Below are positions 19,052 through 28,306 of a DNA stretch of 56,766 nt, in pieces. A program made the position numbers and the translations under genes. The stretch comes from Rhodospirillaceae bacterium (lineage in GTDB: Bacteria > Pseudomonadota > Alphaproteobacteria > Bin65), in NCBI GenBank assembly GCA_028819475.1, contig JAPPLJ010000046.1:1-56766 (forward strand). The letters run 5' to 3'. The notes beneath the pieces are model-generated. The model was given only the letters and a program-made list of their open reading frames with translations. It did no database searches and was not told the origin of the DNA. The stretch's first letter is position 1; each line of letters starts with the position of its first letter.

Positions 19052-20368
19052 GTGGAGCAGGAATTCCAGGCCGTTCTGGACGGCATCGAGGGCGACCGGG
19101 AAGCGCTGGCCGAGCTGTGCCTCGCCCTCGGCAACCTGCCCGACTATTCCGGCGAGGAACGGCAGGTCGGCGAGGCGGTCGTCGCCTGGCTGCACGAGGC
19201 CGGCATCGAGGCCCGGCTCCAGTTCATGGCGCCGGAGAGCGTCAACGCGATCGGCCTGGTCCGCGGCACCGGCGACCGCGCCGGCGGCGGGCGCTCCCTG
19301 ATCCTCAACGCCCATATCGACACCCAGGGCGCCCGGCCCGCCGGCGGCGAGGCGGCCGAGCAACGCCTGCGCGGCGCCTGGATCGAGGACGGGCAGGTGT
19401 TCGGCCGCGGCCTCGCCAACGACAAGGCGCAGCTGGCGGCCCAGATGATCGCCATGCGGGCCATCGTCCGGTCCGGGCTGACGCTCAAGGAGGATTTTTT
19501 CCTCGCCGGAAGCGGCCAGGAAACCTCGGCGCCGCCCGCGGCTGCCGCGGACATCGCCGGCTGGTCCGGCGTCGGGCCGGCAGCCAGCCAGGTGCGCGAG
19601 GGCTACGGCGCGCGCTGGCTGGTCGAGCACGGCGTGGTCGCCGACTACGCGCTGATCAGCGAGGTTTCCGATTTCCGCGTCACGGTCGCCCAGGCCGGCT
19701 ATCTGCGCCTGCGCATCGCCGTGCCGGGCAACCTGGCCTACACGCCCGGCCTGCGCCGCAATGACGGGCCGGCCGGGAGCCCCAACCCGTTCGAGCGTGC
19801 TTCGCGCGTGGTCCTGGCGCTGGAAGACTGGGCCCGGCGCTACGAAACCGAAGGGCAGGAGACCTTCCGGGGCGGCACGCTGATCCCCAAGGCGCAGGTT
19901 CTGGAAATGCGCCCGGCCGGGCCGCCCTGGACCGAGGAGCGGGACCATTGCCACATCTTCTTCGACGTGCGCCTGATGCCGAATGCCCATGCACCGTCGA
20001 TCCGGCGGCAGGTGCGCGAGGCCGTCGCCGCGACCGGTATCGAGGCGCAGATCGACGCCTACGATTTCAAGCGCGGCTATATCGCCGAAAACGCCGAACC
20101 GCTGCTCGACGCGCTGCGCGCGGCCCATGAAACGGCGGTCGGCGGCCCGCTCGACTATACGTCGGCGCTCGAAATGAGCATGTGGCGCGACAGCAACGCC
20201 TTCAACGAAGCCGGCATCCCCGCCATAGGCTACGGCCCGCCGGTCGCCGATCCTGGCGGGCCGCGCGGCGCGGCGGGCGTACAGCGGCCGGTCGCCCTCG
20301 ACGACCTGGTCAAGCTGGCGAAGGTGTTCGCCCTGACGGCGCTGCAGGTTTGCGGCGTCGCTGCGTGA
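19052..20368 (+). CDS. M20 family metallo-hydrolase
   Basis: This 438-aa zinc hydrolase is of the ArgE/DapE/carboxypeptidase G2 group and cleaves an amide such as an N-acyl amino acid. The metal-binding segments LNAHIDTQG and GRGLANDKAQL are in place. The usual EE dyad is replaced by GSGQETSAPP, so the general base needs checking. The dimerisation lid begins at VAQAGYLRLRI, and the C-terminal metal region is SALEMSMWRDSNAFNEAGIPAIGYGP. GTG at 19052 is the start; no strong ribosome-binding site is visible. It precedes the TauD-like gene by 31 bases, suggesting one transcript. Confidence 0.75.
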   Translation: MEQEFQAVLDGIEGDREALAELCLALGNLPDYSGEERQVGEAVVAWLHEAGIEARLQFMAPESVNAIGLVRGTGDRAGGGRSLILNAHIDTQGARPAGGEAAEQRLRGAWIEDGQVFGRGLANDKAQLAAQMIAMRAIVRSGLTLKEDFFLAGSGQETSAPPAAAADIAGWSGVGPAASQVREGYGARWLVEHGVVADYALISEVSDFRVTVAQAGYLRLRIAVPGNLAYTPGLRRNDGPAGSPNPFERASRVVLALEDWARRYETEGQETFRGGTLIPKAQVLEMRPAGPPWTEERDHCHIFFDVRLMPNAHAPSIRRQVREAVAATGIEAQIDAYDFKRGYIAENAEPLLDALRAAHETAVGGPLDYTSALEMSMWRDSNAFNEAGIPAIGYGPPVADPGGPRGAAGVQRPVALDDLVKLAKVFALTALQVCGVAA

Positions 20369-20399
20369 GACGGCGAAAGCGAACACGACGCCCAGAACG

Positions 20400-21437
20400 A
20401 TGTATGGCCCGATCGACAGCCCGGCGGACTGGCGCGGCCCGGACCTGGCAAAACGAAACGACTGGGTCTACCAGCTGACGGCGGGCGACCGGGCGGAGAT
20501 CGGGGCCGGCCTCGACCGGTGCATCGCCGCGGGCCGCCCGTTCGCCGCCATGACCGCCGCCGACCTGCCGTTGCCGGCCTTTGCGCATCGGCTGCTGCAT
20601 GCGCGGGACGTGCTGGAAACCGGCTGCGGTATCTTCCTGTTCCGCGGTTTCCCGGCGGAGGGCCGCAACATCGACGATCTGCGCCGGCTCTACTGGGGCA
20701 TCGGCCGGCATATCGGCACCGCCGTCTCCCAGAGCAAGCGCGGCGACATGCTGGGCGACGTGCGCGACATCGGCACCGACATGTCCGGGCGCGAGGGCCG
20801 GGGCTATACCAGCCGGGCCGAACTGGAGTTCCACACCGATTCGGCGGATGTCAGCGCCCTGTTTTTCCTCAGGACGGCCAGGTCCGGCGGACTGAGCCGG
20901 TTCGTCAGTTCGGTGGCGATCCACAACGAGATTGCCAGGCAGCATCCGGAATTTCTGAAAATTCTGTATGAACCGTTTATCTGGAGCCGGCAAGGCCAGG
21001 AGCAGCCGGGCGAGGCGGCGTGGTACGGGCAGCCGATCTACGGCGTCGAGCGGGGCCATTTCGCCAGCCGCTACATCCACACCCATATCCTGTCGGCCCG
21101 CAAGCACCACGATGCGCCGCCGCTGACCGGGCTGCAACGCGACGCGCTGGCGGCCATCGACCGGCTGGCCGGCGATCCGGCCTTCTGCCTCGACATGATG
21201 CTGGAGCCGGGCGACATGGTGTTCCTGAACAGCCACACGACCTACCACGCGCGCACGGAATTCGAGGATCATCCGGAACCGGCGCGCAGGCGCCACCTGC
21301 TGCGCCTGTGGCTCTCGGTGCCGAACAGCCGCCCGCTGCCGGAGGGCTGGTCGGCCGTCTACCGCGACCGCCGGCCCGGCACCGTGCGCGGCGGCTTTCC
21401 CGGCCACGCGGACCGGCCGGCCTACGCCACGGAATAA
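20400..21437 (+). CDS. TauD/TfdA-like Fe(II)/2-oxoglutarate dioxygenase
   Basis: This 345-aa enzyme hydroxylates a small substrate using iron, O2 and 2-oxoglutarate. The facial triad is visible: His145 and Asp147 in FHTDSAD, and distal His283 in TTYHART. Arg298 near the end would bind 2-oxoglutarate. The substrate is unknown. It lies just downstream of the M20 hydrolase and is convergent with the next gene, 12 bases away. Confidence 0.85.
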   Translation: MYGPIDSPADWRGPDLAKRNDWVYQLTAGDRAEIGAGLDRCIAAGRPFAAMTAADLPLPAFAHRLLHARDVLETGCGIFLFRGFPAEGRNIDDLRRLYWGIGRHIGTAVSQSKRGDMLGDVRDIGTDMSGREGRGYTSRAELEFHTDSADVSALFFLRTARSGGLSRFVSSVAIHNEIARQHPEFLKILYEPFIWSRQGQEQPGEAAWYGQPIYGVERGHFASRYIHTHILSARKHHDAPPLTGLQRDALAAIDRLAGDPAFCLDMMLEPGDMVFLNSHTTYHARTEFEDHPEPARRRHLLRLWLSVPNSRPLPEGWSAVYRDRRPGTVRGGFPGHADRPAYATE

Positions 21438-21449
21438 TCGGGCGGGCGC

Positions 21450-22316
21450 CTACCAGTTCCGGCTGCGGCCGAACCGGTCCTCGGTCGCGGCCCAGTCGTC
21501 GAAGCCGACGATCCGCTTGTACTCCTCGAAGCCGACACCGGTCTCCCACAGCTTCATCTTGCCGGAGCGGAAATCGGCGAGCGCGTCCTGCATCGTCCGC
21601 GCGATGCGCAGGATCAGCGAGATGCCGTAGACGATGACGTCGAAGCCGAGGTCGTGCAGCCGGTCCGGCGGCAGGATCGGCGTGCGGCCGCCTTCGAGCG
21701 GGTTGGCGAGCTGCGGCACGTCGAAGGCGCCGCCGACGATCGCCAATTCCTCCTCGGTCTCCGGCGCCTCGACGAAGATCGCGTCCGCGCCGGCCTCGAC
21801 ATAGGCCCGGCCCCGGCGCAGCGCCTCGTCCAGGCCGTGGACGGCGCGGGCGTCGGTGCGCGCGACGATCATGGTGTCGGGATCGCGCCTTGCGTCAAGC
21901 GCCGCCTGCACCTTGTCGACCATGAAAGCGGAGTCGACGACATCCTTGCCCGCCATGTGGCCGCAGCGCTTGGGCCAGGTCTGGTCCTCGATCATGATGG
22001 CGCCGGCGCCCATCGCTTCGTAGGTGCGGACCGTGTGGGCGACATTCTTGACGTCGCCGTAGCCGTCGTCTCCGTCGACCAGCACCGGCAGGCCGGTCGC
22101 GCCCAGGATGTCGCGCACCCCGGCCGCGATCTCGCCGAGGCCCTTGATGCCGATGTCCGGCACGCCGTAGCGCGCGCCGACCAGCGGAAAGCCGCCGATG
22201 AAGAAGGCGGGATAGCCGGCCTGTTCGATCAGCCGGGCGCTCAGCCCGTCATGGGCGCCGATCAGGATCAGCGGGTCGTGGGCGGCGAGAACGCTGCGGA
22301 AGGAAGCGCGGTGCAT
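21450..22316 (-). CDS. PEP mutase/isocitrate lyase superfamily enzyme
   Basis: This 288-aa TIM-barrel enzyme makes or breaks a C-C or P-C bond next to a carboxylate, like 2-methylisocitrate lyase, oxaloacetate decarboxylase or PEP mutase. Mg-binding DGDDGYGD is at residues 81-88 and the flexible catalytic loop KRCGHMAGK at 116-124, with the cysteine that acts as base in the lyases. Length fits the 2-methylisocitrate lyase/oxaloacetate hydrolase branch. No prp (methylcitrate) genes are nearby, so PrpB is not assumed. Confidence 0.85.
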   Translation of the reverse strand: MHRASFRSVLAAHDPLILIGAHDGLSARLIEQAGYPAFFIGGFPLVGARYGVPDIGIKGLGEIAAGVRDILGATGLPVLVDGDDGYGDVKNVAHTVRTYEAMGAGAIMIEDQTWPKRCGHMAGKDVVDSAFMVDKVQAALDARRDPDTMIVARTDARAVHGLDEALRRGRAYVEAGADAIFVEAPETEEELAIVGGAFDVPQLANPLEGGRTPILPPDRLHDLGFDVIVYGISLILRIARTMQDALADFRSGKMKLWETGVGFEEYKRIVGFDDWAATEDRFGRSRNW

Positions 22317-22468
22317 GATCGTCTATCTCCGGGTCGCGACAATGGATTTCGGCCATTCTAGCAGCCGATCCGGCCGCGCTGCGAACATGCCGCAACGCGA
22401 TCCTGGGATATCTCCAGCGCCAGACCGGAAAATTGCGTTCAAATCTTCCAGCTACACCGGCCGGCAAA

Positions 22469-22774
22469 TCAGCCTGAAGCGCGCAACCGGTTGTCGTCCA
22501 GCGAAGGCAGGCGGGCAATCTCCGCGCCTTTTTTCTGCTCCGCACGCCGCAGCTCATAGAGCTTCTGCAGGTTCAACCAAAATTCGCCGGAGGTACCGAA
22601 GAAGCGTCCCAGACGCAGCGCCGTGTCGCCGGTGACGGCACGCCGCCCGTTGAGGATTTCCGTAATCCGGTTCACCGGAACTTCGATCCGCCGGGCCAGT
22701 TCGGCCGCGCTCATCCCGAGCGCGTCGAGGTCCTCGCGAAGCGTCTCGCCCGGATGGATGGGATCGCGCGTCAT
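22469..22774 (-). CDS. higA: HigA family antitoxin, no toxin partner seen
   Basis: This 101-aa XRE-type DNA-binding protein begins with the HigA signature IHPGETLREDL. It has a helix-turn-helix at about residues 20-45 (MSAAELARRIEV, ITEILNGRR), then TALRLGRFFGTSGEFWLNLQ. A strong AAGGAGGGGG precedes ATG 22774. HigB toxins are normally encoded immediately upstream of HigA on the same strand, but the upstream bases up to 22900 contain no HigB-like frame and quickly enter a dispersed repeat. It therefore looks like an orphan antitoxin or autorepressor. Confidence 0.8.
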   Translation of the reverse strand: MTRDPIHPGETLREDLDALGMSAAELARRIEVPVNRITEILNGRRAVTGDTALRLGRFFGTSGEFWLNLQKLYELRRAEQKKGAEIARLPSLDDNRLRASG

Positions 22775-22889
22775 GATGTTCCCCCTCCTTGCAATCGCCT
22801 CTCTGTCATATCGGCTGAAGCGGTTCCATGAACCGCGAAGTCGAAATGTCTCTCGGCTACTTAGCAGGGTTCGAAACGCCGCACAGAAT

Positions 22890-23051
22890 GAATTCGCCGC
22901 TCCGGTCGAAATGATGGATGGAGTGCCGGCTTATTTGGAAGAATCTTGCCGCCCCGGCCTTGAGCCGGGGCCCAGTGCCACAAGCGCAGGCTTTTCCTTG
23001 CGGCTCTGGACCCCGGACTTCCGCTTCGCTCCATCCGGGGTGACAAGGATG
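22890..23051. repeat. Dispersed intergenic repeat sequences
   Basis: CGGTCGAAATGATGG near 22905 is half of the terminal repeat seen at 1424 and 17076. It is followed by GCCCCGGCCTTGAGCCGGGGCCC and CTGGACCCCGGACTTCCG...CCATCCGGGGTGACA, a palindromic intergenic sequence widespread in alphaproteobacteria. No gene was found between 22775 and 23204. Confidence 0.55.
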
Positions 23052-23204
23052 AGAAGCGATAATGTTTCGTCCGTCGATTGCTGGAATCGCCCTCGCAATT
23101 GACCGGCCTTGCGCGGGAATTTACGGTCGCGCGACCGACCGGTTGCGGCCCGCGGGCGGCATCGAACCGATGTCCGGGGGCCGGCCGCACGGGGAAAGGC
23201 AGAG

Positions 23205-24356
23205 ATGACAACGCACCGTCTCGGACTGATCATGAACGGCGTCACCGGGCGCATGGGGACGAACCAGCATCTGGTGCGCTCGATCTGCGCCATCCGGGCC
23301 GAGGGCGGCGTGCGGCTGGACAACGGCGACCGGGTCGTCCCCGACCCGATCCTGGTTGGCCGCAACGAAGCGAAGCTGGCGGCGCTCGCCGAAGCGAACG
23401 GCATCGCGCGCTGGACGACCGACCTCGACGCCGCCCTCGCCGATCCGGACGACACCCTGTTCTTCGACGCCGCGACCACGCAGATGCGCAAGGACCTGCT
23501 GCTGAAGGCGATCGCTGCCGGCAAGGACATCTACACCGAAAAGCCGGTCGCCGAGACGCTCGACGACGCGCTCGCCATCGCCCGCGCAGCGCGCGACAAG
23601 GGCGTCCGGGGCGGCGTGGTCCACGACAAGCTCAGCCTGCCCGGCCTGATCAAGCTGCGCCGGCTGCGGGACAGCGGCTTCTTCGGCCGCATCCTCTCGG
23701 TGCGCGGCGAGTTCGGCTACTGGGTGTTCGAGGGCGACCGGGAGCCGGCGCAGCGGCCGTCCTGGAACTACCGCAAGGCCGAAGGCGGCGGCATTATCCT
23801 CGATATGCTGTGCCACTGGCGCTATGTGCTCGACCATACGATCGCGCCGGTCCGGGCGGTCTGCTGCCACGGCGCGATCCACATTCCGCAGCGCTGGGAC
23901 GAGGCCGGCGAGCCCTACGACGCCGACGTCGAGGACGCCGCCTATGCCCTGTTCCAGCTGGAGGGCGGCATCGTCGCCCAGATCAACTCCTCCTGGTGCA
24001 CCCGGGTGCGTCGGGACGATCTGGCGACCTTCCATGTCGACGGCACCCACGGTTCCGCCGTCGCCGGGCTGACCCGCTGCCTCGTCCAGCCCCGGGACGA
24101 CACGCCCAGGCCGGTGTGGAACCCGGACGTGCCCCAGACCATCGATTTCCGCGCCGGCTGGCAGGAGGCGCCGGACGACGGAGCCTACGAGAACGGCTTC
24201 AAGACCCAGTGGCAGGATTTCATCCGGTATCTCTACGAGGACGCGCCCTGGGACTACACCTTCCTCTCCGGCGCCAGGGGCGTGCAGCTTGCCGAACTCG
24301 GCTACCGCAGCTGGCGCGAGCGACGCTGGGTCGACGTGCCGGAACTGGAGCTCTGA
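23205..24356 (+). CDS. Gfo/Idh/MocA family oxidoreductase
   Basis: This 383-aa NAD(P)-dependent sugar or polyol dehydrogenase has an N-terminal Rossmann domain (NGVTGRMG near residues 11-18) with the family EKPVAE motif near 112, which carries the catalytic lysine. A C-terminal substrate domain follows (GGGIILDMLCHWRYVLDH). ATG 23205 is preferred because it follows GGGGAAAGG and matches the Rossmann start; the frame is open to 23109 with repeat-derived arginine-rich codons. It begins an eight-gene plus-strand cluster, with only 2 bases to the next start. It probably oxidises the sugar that the cluster's two aldolase-like enzymes then handle. Confidence 0.85.
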   Translation: MTTHRLGLIMNGVTGRMGTNQHLVRSICAIRAEGGVRLDNGDRVVPDPILVGRNEAKLAALAEANGIARWTTDLDAALADPDDTLFFDAATTQMRKDLLLKAIAAGKDIYTEKPVAETLDDALAIARAARDKGVRGGVVHDKLSLPGLIKLRRLRDSGFFGRILSVRGEFGYWVFEGDREPAQRPSWNYRKAEGGGIILDMLCHWRYVLDHTIAPVRAVCCHGAIHIPQRWDEAGEPYDADVEDAAYALFQLEGGIVAQINSSWCTRVRRDDLATFHVDGTHGSAVAGLTRCLVQPRDDTPRPVWNPDVPQTIDFRAGWQEAPDDGAYENGFKTQWQDFIRYLYEDAPWDYTFLSGARGVQLAELGYRSWRERRWVDVPELEL

Positions 24357-24358
24357 CC

Positions 24359-25525
24359 GTGGCATCGGTCGACCTGCCGACGAGCGACGGCCGGATCGAG
24401 GCCTACCGTCTGTCGCAGCCGCTGACCTACGAACCGGCGCGCGCCGACGCCCTGCCCCGCATCGCGTATGCCGCCGCCCATGTCGTCAACGATCCGCGCG
24501 CCGACGCCGACCCCTGGCTCGACACCGCCCTCGACTGGGAGGCGACATTGGCCTATCGCGAGCATCTGTGGTCGCTCGGCCTCGGCGTCGCGGAAGCCAT
24601 GGACACCGCCCAGCGCGGCATGGGGCTGGACTGGCCGACCTCGCACGAGCTGATCCGGCGCTCGGTCGCCGCCGCCAGGGCGCGGGACGGCGGCGGGCTG
24701 ATCGCCTGCGGCGCCGGCACGGACCATCTGGCGCCGGGGCCGGACACCGGCGTCGACGACGTGATCCGCGCCTACGAGGAACAGTGCGAGGCGGTCGAGG
24801 CCGCGGGCGGGCGCATCGTCCTGATGGCGAGCCGGGCGCTCGCCGTCTGCGCCGCCGGGCCGGCGGATTACGAGAAGGTCTACGGCCGCATCCTCTCCCA
24901 AGTGCGCGAGCCGGTGCTGATCCACTGGCTGGGCGAGATGTTCGATCCCGCGCTGGACGGCTACTGGGGCGACCCCGACCACATGGCGGCGATGGAGGTC
25001 TGCCTGTCGATCCTGGCGGCCCATACGGAGAAGATCGACGGCATCAAGATTTCCCTGCTCGACGACGGCAAGGAGATCGCCATGCGCCGCCGCCTGCCGC
25101 CGAGCGTGCGCATGTATACCGGCGACGATTTCAACTATCCGGCGCTGATCGCCGGCGACACGGAGGGCTTCTCCCACGCCCTGCTCGGCATCTTCGACGC
25201 CATCGCCCCGGCGGCGAGCGCCGCGCTTCTCGCCATGGCACGGCAGGACATGGACGGCTATTTCGCGACCCTGGCGCCGACCGTGCCCCTGTCGCGCCAC
25301 ATCTTCCGCACGCCGACGCGCTTCTACAAGACCGGCGTCGTCTTCATGGCCTATCTGAACGGCCACCAGGACCATTTCACCTTGGTCGGCGGCCAGGAGA
25401 GCGCGCGCTCGACCCTGCATCTGAGCGACCTGTTCCGCCTCGCCGACAAGGCCGGCCTGCTGCGCGACCCGGAGCGTGCGGCGGCGCGCATGGCCGCGGT
25501 GCTCGCGGTTCGTGGCGTCGCCTGA
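24359..25525 (+). CDS. DUF993 family protein, DHDPS-like TIM barrel
   Basis: This 388-aa protein belongs to the uncharacterised DUF993 family, related to dihydrodipicolinate synthase. Conserved stretches include EAMDTAQRGMGLDWPTS, GAGTDHLAPGPD, EPVLIHWLGEMFDPAL and KIDGIKISLLDD, where the lysine in GIKIS is a candidate Schiff-base residue. The GTG start at 24359 follows the previous stop by 2 bases, so translation is likely coupled. Its tight linkage to a dehydrogenase, an epimerase and a second DHDPS-type enzyme suggests a sugar-acid breakdown pathway. The reaction itself is unknown. Confidence 0.85.
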   Translation: MASVDLPTSDGRIEAYRLSQPLTYEPARADALPRIAYAAAHVVNDPRADADPWLDTALDWEATLAYREHLWSLGLGVAEAMDTAQRGMGLDWPTSHELIRRSVAAARARDGGGLIACGAGTDHLAPGPDTGVDDVIRAYEEQCEAVEAAGGRIVLMASRALAVCAAGPADYEKVYGRILSQVREPVLIHWLGEMFDPALDGYWGDPDHMAAMEVCLSILAAHTEKIDGIKISLLDDGKEIAMRRRLPPSVRMYTGDDFNYPALIAGDTEGFSHALLGIFDAIAPAASAALLAMARQDMDGYFATLAPTVPLSRHIFRTPTRFYKTGVVFMAYLNGHQDHFTLVGGQESARSTLHLSDLFRLADKAGLLRDPERAAARMAAVLAVRGVA

Positions 25526-25543
25526 GGCCCCGGATCGTTCGCG

Positions 25544-26395
25544 ATGCGCGACTTTTCCGGCGATACGGCGCTGCTCTCGCTCAACACGGCGACGGTGCAG
25601 GCGCAGTGGACCCTGGCGCAGTGCATCGAGGGCTGCGCCCGCCACGATATCGGCGGCATCGCGCCCTGGCGCGACAAGCTGGCGGAATGCGGCGCCAGGC
25701 GGGCCGCCCGGCTGATCCGGGACGCCGGCCTGCGTGTCACCGGTCTGTGCCGGGGCGGCATGTTTCCGGCAGCAACCCCGGCAGGGCGGCGGGCCGCCCT
25801 GGACGATAACCGCCGGGCCATCGACGACGCTGCGGCCATCGGAGCGGAATGCCTGATCCTGGTCGTCGGCGGCCTGCCGGAAGGCTCGAAGGACATTGCC
25901 GGCGCCCGGATGCAGGTGCGCGACGGCATCGCCGCCCTGCTGGACCACGCCCGCGCCGCCGGCATGCCGCTCGCCATCGAGCCGCTGCACCCGATGTATG
26001 CCGCCGACCGCGCCTGCGTGAACACGCTGAAGCAGGCCAACGACCTGTGCGATTCCCTGGGCGCCTCGACGGATGGGGGCGTCGGCGTGGCGGTCGACGT
26101 CTACCACGTCTGGTGGGATCCGGAACTGGAGGCGGAGATTGCGCGCGCCGGTGCTGCGGGCCGGATTCTCGGCTTCCATGTCAGCGACTGGCTGGTGCCG
26201 ACGATCGATCTGCTGCTCGATCGCGGCATGATGGGCGACGGCGTCATCGACATTCCGAAAATCCGCGGCTGGGTCGAAGATGCGGGTTATAGCGGCGCTT
26301 CGGAGGTCGAGATTTTCTCGAAAGACAACTGGTGGCGGCGGGAGCCGGACGACGTGCTGGCGACCTGCATCGAACGCCACCAAACCGCGGTGTAA
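25544..26395 (+). CDS. Sugar phosphate isomerase/epimerase family TIM barrel
   Basis: This 283-aa protein has the AP-endonuclease-2/xylose isomerase-like TIM barrel fold. Metal-binding segments are LAIEPLHP near residue 146, VAVDVYHVWWD near 182, ILGFHVSDW near 209, and a final SGASEVEIFS near 250. Such enzymes isomerise or epimerise sugars or keto-sugars. It is the third gene of the plus-strand cluster, 18 bases after DUF993 and 5 bases before the aldolase gene. Confidence 0.82.
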   Translation: MRDFSGDTALLSLNTATVQAQWTLAQCIEGCARHDIGGIAPWRDKLAECGARRAARLIRDAGLRVTGLCRGGMFPAATPAGRRAALDDNRRAIDDAAAIGAECLILVVGGLPEGSKDIAGARMQVRDGIAALLDHARAAGMPLAIEPLHPMYAADRACVNTLKQANDLCDSLGASTDGGVGVAVDVYHVWWDPELEAEIARAGAAGRILGFHVSDWLVPTIDLLLDRGMMGDGVIDIPKIRGWVEDAGYSGASEVEIFSKDNWWRREPDDVLATCIERHQTAV

Positions 26396-26400
26396 CGGCG

Positions 26401-27465
26401 ATGGCGCGGAGCGTCGCGGATATCCCGGAGGCGGCGCTGGCGCGCTTCCGAAAAGGCACGGCGATCCCGGCCCATCCCCTGGCGCTGACCGCAGCCCGGG
26501 CTCTGGACGAGACCCGGCAGCGGGCGCTGAGCCGCTACTATATCGACGCCGGCGCGGGCGGACTGGCGGTCGGCGTGCACACCACGCAGTTTGCGATCCG
26601 CGAGGCCGGGCTGTACGAGCCGGTGCTGCGGCTGGCTGCGGAAACGGCGACCGATCGGGCCGATGTACCGCTTTTCCTCATCGCCGGGGTCACCGGCCGC
26701 ACCGGACAGGCCGTCGCCGAGGCGCAGGTTGCGGCGGCTCTCGGCTATCACGCCGTCCTGCTCAGCCTCGCCGCATTCCGGAATGCGTCCGAGGACGAAA
26801 TGATCGCCCATTGCCGGCGGATCGGGGAAGAAATGCCGGTGGTCGGCTTCTATCTGCAGCCGGCGGTCGGCGGCGTGCCGCTGCCCCATTCCTTCTGGCG
26901 GCGTTTCGCCGAACTGGACACGGTCGTCGGCATCAAGATCGCGCCCTTCGACCGTTACGGCACACTGGACGTCGTGCGCGGCGTCGCCGAAGCCGGCGCG
27001 GAAGACCGGATCGCCCTCTACACCGGCAACGACGACAATATCCTGCTCGACCTGCTGACGCCCTGGCGCCTGAAGCGTGGCGACGAAACGGTGAACCTGC
27101 GCATCGCCGGCGGCCTGCTCGGCCATTGGAGCGTGTGGGTGAAGTCGGTCGTGACCCTGTTGGACCGGGCCCATGCCGCGGCCGGCGCCGACCGGGTCGG
27201 CCGGGACCTGCTGGCGCTCGCCGGACAGATCACCGATTGCAACGCCGCCTTCTTCGACGTCGCCAACGATTTCCGCGGCTGCATTGCCGGAATGCACGAG
27301 GTGCTGCGCCGGCAGGGCCTGCTCGAAGGCATCTGGTGCCTCGATCCGGACGAAACCCTGAGCCCCGGCCAGGCTGCGGAGATCGACCGGGTGTGCCGGG
27401 ACTATCCGCATCTCAACGACGATTCCTTTGTCGCGGAAAATCTGGAAAGATGGCTGGCGCCCTGA
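26401..27465 (+). CDS. Dihydrodipicolinate synthase family aldolase
   Basis: This 354-aa member of the DHDPS/N-acetylneuraminate lyase family would cleave or form a 2-keto acid through a Schiff base. The candidate lysine is in TVVGIKIAPFDRY near residue 180. The usual tyrosine region is replaced by MPVVGFYLQPAVGG. It is longer than typical DHDPS (about 290-300 aa), with a C-terminal extension after DCNAAFFDVANDF. ATG 26401 is 5 bases after the previous stop. Two DHDPS-like enzymes in one operon make lysine biosynthesis unlikely and catabolism likely. Confidence 0.8.
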   Translation: MARSVADIPEAALARFRKGTAIPAHPLALTAARALDETRQRALSRYYIDAGAGGLAVGVHTTQFAIREAGLYEPVLRLAAETATDRADVPLFLIAGVTGRTGQAVAEAQVAAALGYHAVLLSLAAFRNASEDEMIAHCRRIGEEMPVVGFYLQPAVGGVPLPHSFWRRFAELDTVVGIKIAPFDRYGTLDVVRGVAEAGAEDRIALYTGNDDNILLDLLTPWRLKRGDETVNLRIAGGLLGHWSVWVKSVVTLLDRAHAAAGADRVGRDLLALAGQITDCNAAFFDVANDFRGCIAGMHEVLRRQGLLEGIWCLDPDETLSPGQAAEIDRVCRDYPHLNDDSFVAENLERWLAP

Positions 27466-27529
27466 ACCGGCCGGCCAGGGCCTGAGAAGAGCCCGGCCGG
27501 GACCGAAGGACGCCGAAAGGAGGCGCGAC

Positions 27530-28306
27530 ATGGGAGCGGGACTTTCCGCCCAGACGATCTGGCGATGGACGGCCATCGTGCTCGTGCATCTGGCGGTCGT
27601 GCTGATCTGGTACATTGCGGTCAAGGTCGGCGAGGTGCCGAAATTCGTTCTGGCCTCGCCCCATGAAACCCTCCTGTCGCTGTTCGACACCTATCCCTGG
27701 TTCCACAACACCATGGTGACGACGGCGGAAATCTTCGGCGGCTATTTCCTTGCCGTCGTCGTCGGCGTCGGCCTCGCCCTGCTGTTCTCCTGGTTCCGCA
27801 CCGTCGATACCCTGTTGATGCCGCTGGTCGTCAGCCTCAACATGATCCCCAAGGTGGCGCTCGGGCCGCTGATCATCGTCTGGTTCGACTACGGCATCCA
27901 GACCAACATCATCATCGCCTTCTCGATCAGCTTCCTGCCGATCCTGATCACCACGGCCCGCGGCCTGCGCGAGGTCGAACCCGACCTGATCGACCTGGTC
28001 AGGACCCTGCGCGCCACGCGGCGGCAGATTTTCGTCAAGATCCAGCTTCCCGGCTCGCTGCCCTACATCTTCTCCGGCATGAAAGTGGCGGTGGTGCTCG
28101 CCGTCGCCGGCGCCGTGGTCGGCGAGATCATCGCGTCGGATTCCGGCCTCGCCTACCTGATCGGCCAGGTCCAGGTGACACTGGATACCGCCGCGATGAT
28201 GATGGCCGTCATCCTGATCACGCTGGTGGGCGTGGCGCTCTACCTGATCGTGCTCGGACTGGAGCGGCTCGTCGTGGTGCGCGATGCGCGGGTCGAAACC
28301 GTATGA
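27530..28306 (+). CDS. ABC transporter permease, SsuC/TauC-like
   Basis: This 258-aa inner-membrane permease has about six hydrophobic segments. The coupling loop is [36 protein letters not shown], where EAA-type permeases contact the ATPase. The family imports sulfonates, thiamin precursors, nitrate or similar solutes. AAAGGAGG stands before ATG 27530. Its stop overlaps the ATPase start in ATGA. It lies 64 bases downstream of the aldolase gene and may be in the same transcript. Confidence 0.9.
   Translation: MGAGLSAQTIWRWTAIVLVHLAVVLIWYIAVKVGEVPKFVLASPHETLLSLFDTYPWFHNTMVTTAEIFGGYFLAVVVGVGLALLFSWFRTVDTLLMPLVVSLNMIPKVALGPLIIVWFDYGIQTNIIIAFSISFLPILITTARGLREVEPDLIDLVRTLRATRRQIFVKIQLPGSLPYIFSGMKVAVVLAVAGAVVGEIIASDSGLAYLIGQVQVTLDTAAMMMAVILITLVGVALYLIVLGLERLVVVRDARVETV

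Noticed and set aside
22775..22890. HigB toxin gene upstream of higA
   Set aside because: The reverse-strand translation shows no HigB N-terminus, no start with a ribosome-binding site and no conserved GDWR-type core.
24302..26383. 693-codon minus-strand frame opposite DUF993 and the epimerase
   Set aside because: The composition is typical of an antisense shadow (Arg/Gly/His/Asp-rich). The plus strand carries recognisable families through the whole stretch.
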